A DNA stretch of 58,757 bases, taken from assembly GCF_004770105.1 (NCBI RefSeq), contig NZ_RQEY01000028.1, positions 1 through 58,757 of the forward strand, written 5' to 3'. How positions within the stretch are numbered: position 1 is the stretch's first letter; each line of letters opens with the position of its first letter. Below, piece after piece: positions 53,925-58,757 of this stretch. A model generated the notes under the pieces. That model was given only the letters and a program-made list of their open reading frames with translations. It was not told where the DNA came from and did not search any database. Made by a program: the position numbers and the translations under genes. This stretch comes from Leptospira andrefontaineae (lineage in GTDB: Bacteria; Spirochaetota; Leptospiria; Leptospirales; Leptospiraceae).

Positions 53925-54260
53925 TTACTTCTTACCCTTCTCCTTTTTTTCCAAAAATTCTCCCAATCGATCAAAATTCCTCTCCCAGAATTTTCTGCGT
54001 TGGTTCAGCCAGTTCTCGATCAGCTCTAATGAATTCGTTTCCACTCTGCAAGAACGCACCCGGCCTATCTTCTGGGTTTTGATCAAACCGCTTTCTTCCA
54101 AAATTTGTATATGCTGGACTACCGCAGCCATGCTCATCGACAAAGGGCTCGCAAGCTCACTTACGGAAGCGGGTTTTTTGCTAAGCCTTTCAACTATATC
54201 GCGACGAGTCGGATCGGATAAAGCATAGAAGATCCTATCCAAGGACGAATTGTTAAGCAT
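53925..54260 (-). CDS. ArsR-family winged-helix repressor
   Basis: 111 residues. Winged helix: 'IFYALSDPTRRDIVERLSKK', 'VSELASPLSMSMAAVVQHIQ' (recognition helix) and 'KTQKIGRVRSCRVETNSLEL' (wing). Its form ('QHIQILEESGLIKTQKIGRV') is that of the ArsR branch paired with SRPBCC proteins. First gene of the ArsR-SRPBCC-hydrolase operon. A palindrome overlapping its own start codon and repeated upstream boxes suggest autorepression. No CxC metal motif is seen; a single Cys is in the wing. Confidence 0.9.
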   Translation of the reverse strand: MLNNSSLDRIFYALSDPTRRDIVERLSKKPASVSELASPLSMSMAAVVQHIQILEESGLIKTQKIGRVRSCRVETNSLELIENWLNQRRKFWERNFDRLGEFLEKKEKGKK

Positions 54261-54311
54261 TTGCTTAAGTATATAGATACAAGCAAAATAGTCAAGTATT
54301 TGCTTAAGTAT
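54253..54311. promoter_or_regulatory. Repeated operator of the ArsR-SRPBCC operon
   Basis: ttaagcatttgcttaa (54253-54268) is a 7-2-7 palindrome that contains the ArsR start codon (54258-54260). The box atttgcttaagtat occurs at 54259-54272 and again exactly at 54298-54311, 39 bases apart. Likely binding sites of the repressor. Confidence 0.65.
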
Positions 54312-54489
54312 TTTTATCGATTTTCCGGGGTAATAGAGAGATCCGTTTCTCTTCTACGTATTTCATAAAACACCACCAATAAATTACGTATAAATACGGA
54401 TCTATACTCCATGTATAGGTATCAGTACCAATAGAAATTTCTCAAGAATCTATATACTATTACTTATTACCTAATTTTTGGATGTCTTC

Positions 54490-55917
54490 ATGATCTTTAA
54501 ACAAAGTCGAAAAATCTTATATGCTGTTTTTTTTATATTCTTACTAACCGCTTGTTCTAACGGAAGCGGCGGAAATAACTCTCTTGCGTTGATAACTTTT
54601 TTAGATGGACCTTCTGAATTACCTGCAGAATGGACTTGGGTTAGCGGTCGAGCTTTTGATACCGTGGGCGGTGGATACGGTTTGCCTGTTTATGGAACAA
54701 AGGGAGTAGCGGACCCAGCAAATTTCCCAGGAGGGCGTCAAGATGCGATGCAATGGGTAGATTCATCCAATCAACTATGGTTATTCGGTGGTATGGGAAG
54801 AGATGCTGCCACCGGTTTCGGACGATTGAATGATCTATGGAAATTCGACGGGACGAATTGGACCTGGGTGAGAGGATCGAATAACGTCAATTCAGCTGGA
54901 GCCTACGGAACAAAAGGTATAACAAATTCCGGAAATGATCCAGGTGCAAGAATGGGTGGAACTACTTGGGTAGATTCCTCCGGAAACTTCTGGCTTTTCG
55001 GAGGTTGTGGCAATATAAACAGCGGAGATTGTTTTAGTGATCTATGGAAATTTGACGGAACTAATTGGACCTGGATAGCGGGACCAAATACCAAACAGAA
55101 TAACGGAGTGTACGGCGTAAAAGGTGTAGCAAACTCCGGCAATTTTCCGGGAGGAAGACAAGGGGCCGCAGGATGGATAGATTCTTCCGGTACAGTTTGG
55201 ATTTTCGGAGCAAATGCAGGCTTAGACGGATCATGGAATGCTACTTCCGTTATGAACGATCTTTGGAAATTCGACGGGACCAATTGGACTTGGGTAGCTG
55301 GACCTAATACTGCAGGGGGGCCTGGGGACGGGAATTGGGGAACAATCAATGTCCCTTCTGTCAGCAATATTCCATCTTCTAGAGGAAAATCCGTAACCTG
55401 GGTTGATTCCTCAGATAATCTTTGGTTATTCGGTGGGGCTAGTTACGATGATGGAGGACAGTTAAACGATCTTTGGAAGTTTGATGGGTCAAATTGGACT
55501 TGGACCGGAGGCTCTAACTTACCGGATCAAACAGGAGTTTACGGTAAAAAGAATGTCGCGAGTTCTAATAATAGTATCGGGGGCCGATTTAGTGCGATCG
55601 GAGGAAAACTTCCGAACGGAAAGGTTTGGGTTTTCGGAGGATCGGGACTAGATTCTTTGGGCGTCTCAGGACAGTTAAACGATCTTTGGATCTTTGACGG
55701 GAAAAAATGGACCTGGAAAGGCGGGATGGATCTTGTTAGCCAAGCGGGAAACTTCGGTCCAAAGGGGAAAGCAGGGACTGGCTATTATCCCGGAGGTCGT
55801 TATGGATCTAACGGATGGACCGACTCAAAAGGAAATATCTGGATCTTTGGCGGGCAAGGTATAGATGCAAACGGAAATAATGAATTCCAGAATGATCTCT
55901 GGAAAGTCCGTCCTTAA
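54490..55917 (+). CDS. Kelch-like six-blade lipoprotein
   Basis: 475 residues from ATG 54490 (TTG 54478 is less likely). Lipobox-like 'FFIFLLTACSNG' is followed by six repeats of about 65-75 residues. Each has the plan 'YGTKGVANSGNFPGGRQ', 'WVDSSGNFWLFGG' and 'LNDLWKFDGTNWTWV'. The last repeat ends at 'NDLWKVRP', while the N-terminus begins with 'EWTWVSG', so the first strand probably closes the last blade of a beta-propeller. The fold is like galactose oxidase/kelch propellers. Surface or periplasmic binding protein; ligand unknown. No operon partner. Confidence 0.85.
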   Translation: MIFKQSRKILYAVFFIFLLTACSNGSGGNNSLALITFLDGPSELPAEWTWVSGRAFDTVGGGYGLPVYGTKGVADPANFPGGRQDAMQWVDSSNQLWLFGGMGRDAATGFGRLNDLWKFDGTNWTWVRGSNNVNSAGAYGTKGITNSGNDPGARMGGTTWVDSSGNFWLFGGCGNINSGDCFSDLWKFDGTNWTWIAGPNTKQNNGVYGVKGVANSGNFPGGRQGAAGWIDSSGTVWIFGANAGLDGSWNATSVMNDLWKFDGTNWTWVAGPNTAGGPGDGNWGTINVPSVSNIPSSRGKSVTWVDSSDNLWLFGGASYDDGGQLNDLWKFDGSNWTWTGGSNLPDQTGVYGKKNVASSNNSIGGRFSAIGGKLPNGKVWVFGGSGLDSLGVSGQLNDLWIFDGKKWTWKGGMDLVSQAGNFGPKGKAGTGYYPGGRYGSNGWTDSKGNIWIFGGQGIDANGNNEFQNDLWKVRP

Positions 55918-55955
55918 ATTTAAGAATATTCTAAAATTCTAAAGTGACTAAGCAA

Positions 55956-55990
55956 AAAATCAGCGCCATTCGCCCTTCTGCGCTGATTTT
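55956..55990. terminator. Bidirectional terminator between convergent genes
   Basis: aaaatcagcgc (55956-55966) pairs perfectly with gcgctgatttt (55980-55990); loop of 13 bases, T-run on the + side, A-run before it giving a T-run on the minus side. Confidence 0.8.
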
Positions 55991-56008
55991 GAAAAAACAA
56001 AAGGAAAA

Positions 56009-57058
56009 TTATTTTCCGGCGTTATACAAGGAATCAGCTAAAGCTTTATAACATACCGAACCTAAATGAACGGAATCAGCCCATGAATCACAACTTTTCC
56101 CCAACGGTCTGGCATCGAAAACATTTAGATTCCCAAAGTCCTTCATTCTTTTTTTAAAATGAGAAATGAATTTTTCTTCGACACCCTGAGGTTTATAGAC
56201 GTATTTTTCATGTATAGGGTGAATTGCAGGGATCCAAAGAACATACTTTATACCTAACTCTTCCATTTTCCGGACTCGTTTAAGCAAGATATCATAAAAG
56301 CCGTCCCATACTCGAAAGTTTTTATAATAACCGAAATGATCTTGAGTTTTTCCACCCTCGGTATATTCTCTTTCAAAAAATTCTTCGCCTTTCTTTCCTT
56401 TTAAATCTGATTGTTCTTTTGAAAATAATGTGAACTCCAAAACTCCTTGGATTGCATTCGGATCTAAGCCCGGATTGTTTTGTCGTTTAGAATAGGTAGC
56501 CAAATTATAAAAACTCACTCCATATTGTAGCGAGTGGAAAAACTTTCCTGTGCGAAATTTAGAACGTAAAGCCACAGGTAATTCATCCTGAGAGAACCTA
56601 TCTAAAAAGGATTTTTCATATACGTTCGAATCCCATCTAAAAATTTGAAGAGATTCGTTCGCTAGAAAAGGCGAAATTTCCACAGCAATAAAATCAGGTC
56701 GTTGTTTAGCTTCGAGAATTTCGTCCAGAATCGCCATCTCCGCAAAAAAATCGACAGCAGTCAGAGCAAATCCGTTCTGGATGCCTAATTTCACTCCGGC
56801 TTCAGGCTCCCAAACATTTACATTATTCGATAAGGTAGAAAAGTAGAAAGATTGCGAAGAGCCTAAAAAAATTGCCGTCTTCTTATCTGCTTTTTCCAAT
56901 TCGCCAAGTTTCAATCGGCATAAATCTAAAGAATTCTCCTGCATAGTTTTTTGTTTTCTAACAAACCGTATAATTGGATCGGAAGTGATAAGGCGATCTA
57001 GCAAAAGAAGAGTAACAAAAAAGGTAGAAATAGAAAGAATAAAGAAAATTTTGCGCAT
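56009..57058 (-). CDS. Membrane-anchored SGNH-like partner of MBOAT (second copy), DUF1574-like
   Basis: 349 residues. N-terminal TM anchor ('IFFILSISTFFVTLLLLDRL') followed by a periplasmic domain with 'KTAIFLGSSQSFYFS' (GSSxS) and C-terminal 'KSCDSWADSVHLGSVCYKAL' (DxxH pair). These are SGNH-type landmarks; the family resembles the DUF1574 proteins known from Leptospira. 'aaggagagg' lies just before the ATG. The gene is 12 bases behind the MBOAT gene on the same strand, so the two form an acyl-transfer pair like 19563-21850. Catalysis and target are inferred. Confidence 0.78.
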   Translation of the reverse strand: MRKIFFILSISTFFVTLLLLDRLITSDPIIRFVRKQKTMQENSLDLCRLKLGELEKADKKTAIFLGSSQSFYFSTLSNNVNVWEPEAGVKLGIQNGFALTAVDFFAEMAILDEILEAKQRPDFIAVEISPFLANESLQIFRWDSNVYEKSFLDRFSQDELPVALRSKFRTGKFFHSLQYGVSFYNLATYSKRQNNPGLDPNAIQGVLEFTLFSKEQSDLKGKKGEEFFEREYTEGGKTQDHFGYYKNFRVWDGFYDILLKRVRKMEELGIKYVLWIPAIHPIHEKYVYKPQGVEEKFISHFKKRMKDFGNLNVFDARPLGKSCDSWADSVHLGSVCYKALADSLYNAGK

Positions 57059-57070
57059 TCTAACCTCTCC

Positions 57071-58441
57071 TTAAAATTGAAAATATATAAAAGTCATAAC
57101 GTTAGTAACTGTGGATGGAAAGAAGGCAAATATCGCGACACCAAAAGCAGGCAATAGCCAAAACTTTTTCGTTAACAAATCCAATTTACGATAATTGCGT
57201 TCAATTGCATGTAGGATTATCGCTGCAAATATCAGCCAACCTGCAAGACTATTATTTGTTAAATTAGAACCTACGTTTCGACTGAATCCTTCGAAAAATA
57301 CAATTGCATCGCCTATATTCGAACTGCGAAAGAATATCCAGGTAATACAGACAAAATGAAATACAATCAAACTTCTAATTCCAAGCTGCCAAGACTCGGA
57401 ATACTTTTGAAAAGTTCCAATAAAAGGCCTCTCTATCGCTAAAAACAACCCGTGCATGCCTCCCCATATTAAGAAATTATAATTTGCCCCATGCCAAAGT
57501 CCGCCCAATAGCATCGTCAAAAGAAGGTTTATATACGTATTAATTTTACCAGACTTATTACCGCCCAAGGGAATATACAAATAATCCCTTAACCAACGAG
57601 AGAGGGTGATATGCCATCTCTGCCAAAACTCCTGCAAGGTTGTTGCGAAATATGGAGTATCGAAATTCCGAGGTATATTGAATCCGAGAAGGATGGCCAA
57701 TCCACGTGCAATATCAGAATAGCCGGAAAAATCGGAGTAAATCTGAACTGCAAAACCGTAAGCGCTCAATACGATCGCCGCTTGGTTATATTTTTCAGGA
57801 GATTGAAAAACCGGATCTATCAACGTACCTAATTGATCTCCAATAACAACCTTCTTCAATAAGCCAAGAAATATAAGAACACTTCCAGTTCGTATCAAAT
57901 CTGCATGAGGTAACTTATTCCGATCGATTTGTCTCTTAAGTTCAGCCCATCGAATAATAGGGCCTGCGATCAACTGAGGAAAGAAAAGTATAAAAAAGAA
58001 AAAGTCTTCCAGACTTACTTTTTCTTTTAACTCACCGCGGTAGCAATCTATGTGGAAAGCTATGATCTGAAAAGTATAGAAACTAATGGCGAGAGGAAGT
58101 ACAAATTCCTTCAAAGGATATGCGACCTGGACAGAAAATCCTAAATCAGTCAAAATAGTTTCGAAAAAAATTAAGTATTTAAAAATCGCAAGATTGAGTA
58201 GGTTTACGAAAACGAGAAAGGAGACTTTTATTTTGGTATATGAACCGTGAGCAAAATAATAAAATAAATAATTAAAAGCTAATATTCCTAAAAAATGAAA
58301 CAGGAATCCAATACTCCAAAAACCGTAAAAGAATATAGAAGCAGAGATCAGCCAAACTTTTCGATACATGTTTGGCAACATCCAGTAAACGGTAAAAACA
58401 ACTAGTAGGAATAGGAAAAAATCCAGTGAATTGAAGAGCAA
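57071..58441 (-). CDS. MBOAT O-acyltransferase, AlgI/DltB-like (second copy)
   Basis: 456 residues with about eleven TM segments. The key histidine is in 'LLGGLWHGANYNFLIWGG' (about residue 317), preceded by 'LQEFWQRWHITLSRWLRDYL' and 'IPLGGNKSGK', as in AlgI. The start is a TTG at 58441 ('MLFNSLDFFLFLL' aligns with 'MNFNSFGFFIFLL' of the first copy); 'aggcgg' lies upstream and no in-frame ATG is near. It probably acetylates or acylates a surface polymer together with the SGNH-like protein just behind it. A paralogue is at 19563-20972. Confidence 0.9.
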   Translation of the reverse strand: MLFNSLDFFLFLLVVFTVYWMLPNMYRKVWLISASIFFYGFWSIGFLFHFLGILAFNYLFYYFAHGSYTKIKVSFLVFVNLLNLAIFKYLIFFETILTDLGFSVQVAYPLKEFVLPLAISFYTFQIIAFHIDCYRGELKEKVSLEDFFFFILFFPQLIAGPIIRWAELKRQIDRNKLPHADLIRTGSVLIFLGLLKKVVIGDQLGTLIDPVFQSPEKYNQAAIVLSAYGFAVQIYSDFSGYSDIARGLAILLGFNIPRNFDTPYFATTLQEFWQRWHITLSRWLRDYLYIPLGGNKSGKINTYINLLLTMLLGGLWHGANYNFLIWGGMHGLFLAIERPFIGTFQKYSESWQLGIRSLIVFHFVCITWIFFRSSNIGDAIVFFEGFSRNVGSNLTNNSLAGWLIFAAIILHAIERNYRKLDLLTKKFWLLPAFGVAIFAFFPSTVTNVMTFIYFQF

Positions 58442-58539
58442 AAAATTTTCCGCCTAAAAAGAGATCGAGACCGGCGATTGTTTATAATAACGTAAGCCGT
58501 ATTCAACCTTTTTCAAATTATTTGTTAGTGTGCAATAAA

Positions 58540-58565
58540 AAAGCCAGAGATAGTTCTCTGGCTTT
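58540..58565 (-). terminator. Rho-independent terminator of the 23S rRNA transcript
   Basis: On the minus strand, stem aaagccagaga / tctctggcttt with a 4-base loop (58551-58554) is followed by a run of Ts. It lies about 160 bases after the 23S 3' end and about 100 bases before the MBOAT start, so it isolates the rRNA transcript. Confidence 0.85.
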
Positions 58566-58642
58566 TTAAATAAACTTCAACATTGATATAACTGCGAATC
58601 GATTGGATCTGTTTGCTGATCATCTTGTATGGATGTTCATGT

Positions 58643-58662
58643 TGGGCATCTTTCGATGCCCA
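58643..58662 (-). other. GNRA-capped hairpin in the 23S rRNA trailer
   Basis: On the minus strand tgggcatc and gatgccca form an 8-bp perfect stem closed by GAAA, a stable GNRA tetraloop. It sits about 65 bases after the 23S end and could guide 3' processing. The trailer has no 5S-like sequence. Confidence 0.6.
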
Positions 58663-58726
58663 TTGGCGTTGTTACCGATGAATAAGAAGTAAGTCTTACT
58701 CATTTATTACTTTAATTTCGTAATAT

Positions 58727-58757
58727 GGTCAAGCCTCACGAGCTATTAGTATCACTC
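58727..58757 (-). rRNA. rrl: 23S ribosomal RNA, 3' end only
   Basis: Read on the minus strand, the last 31 bases of the window are gagtgatactaatagctcg followed by tgaggcttgacc, the well-conserved 3' end of bacterial 23S rRNA (E. coli: ...CTAATGAACCGTGAGGCTTAACC). The gene continues beyond the right edge. No 5S rRNA follows in the trailer down to the terminator, in keeping with the dispersed rRNA genes of Leptospira. The exact mature end is approximate. Confidence 0.9.

Noticed and set aside
58566..58726. 5S rRNA in the 23S trailer
   Set aside because: No conserved 5S segments; the stretch is explained by a hairpin and a terminator.
1..58757. CRISPR arrays, tRNAs, insertion sequences, prophage genes
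   Set aside because: No regularly spaced repeats, cloverleaf-like sequences, transposase or phage structural genes were recognised on either strand.

Overview
The window reads as a chromosomal segment of a spirochaete of the genus Leptospira. The reasons are moderate to low GC, many lipoproteins with relaxed lipoboxes, seven-TM/HAMP/SpoIIE/TPR signalling proteins, an ExbB-ExbD-ExbD-TonB set, MBOAT proteins paired with SGNH-like partners, and the 3' end of a 23S rRNA gene at the right edge with no 5S gene beside it (Leptospira rRNA genes are dispersed). A complete pstSCAB operon is more in line with a saprophytic or intermediate species than with the classical pathogens, but I cannot fix the species.

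Layout. 2-6128: the 3' part of a giant VCBS/RHS-repeat protein with a unique C-terminal tail, then a small membrane protein that could be its immunity partner. 6424-16573: a region that looks like a phosphate-starvation block, with exbB-exbD-exbD-tonB, an MFS carrier, a phosphate-selective-type porin plus lipoprotein, and pstS-pstC-pstA-pstB. Tandem 11-bp-phased GTAAC/GTAAT half-sites resembling Pho boxes lie upstream of exbB, the porin and pstS. 16670-21850: DinB-like protein, ATP-grasp enzyme, membrane adenylate cyclase, MBOAT acyltransferase and SGNH-like protein in one direction. 22004-24521: metQNI methionine uptake. 24667-27887 (minus): di-haem peroxidase, Tat-exported metallophosphoesterase, monohaem cytochrome and lipoprotein. 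28090-34040: a lipoprotein, a repeat-like intergenic segment, a frameshifted beta-carbonic anhydrase, and an outer-membrane protein divergent from an ArsR-type regulator across two mirror-image operators; then an SDR enzyme and another barrel protein. 34107-39858: 7TMR-DISM histidine kinase, short RecQ, DUF2834 protein, ABC-2 exporter. 39880-48327: two divergent paralogous 7TM-HAMP-SpoIIE-TPR phosphatases flanking a divergent AraC/NmrA pair. 48324-55917: subtilase plus choice-of-anchor-D lipoprotein, ankyrin protein, an ArsR-SRPBCC-hydrolase operon with its own repeated operator, and a six-blade kelch-like lipoprotein. 56009-58441 (minus): a second MBOAT/SGNH pair. 58727-58757: 23S rRNA 3' end (minus) with a hairpin-containing trailer and a strong terminator.

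The most interesting items are the putative Pho regulon that takes in the TonB energy system, the mirrored ArsR operators between regulator and outer-membrane protein, the DinB/ATP-grasp/cyclase/MBOAT/SGNH gene line, the RHS tail with its small membrane partner, and the single-base disruption of the carbonic anhydrase gene. No CRISPR array, tRNA, insertion sequence or prophage was recognised. All functional calls are by reading motifs; no database search was run.
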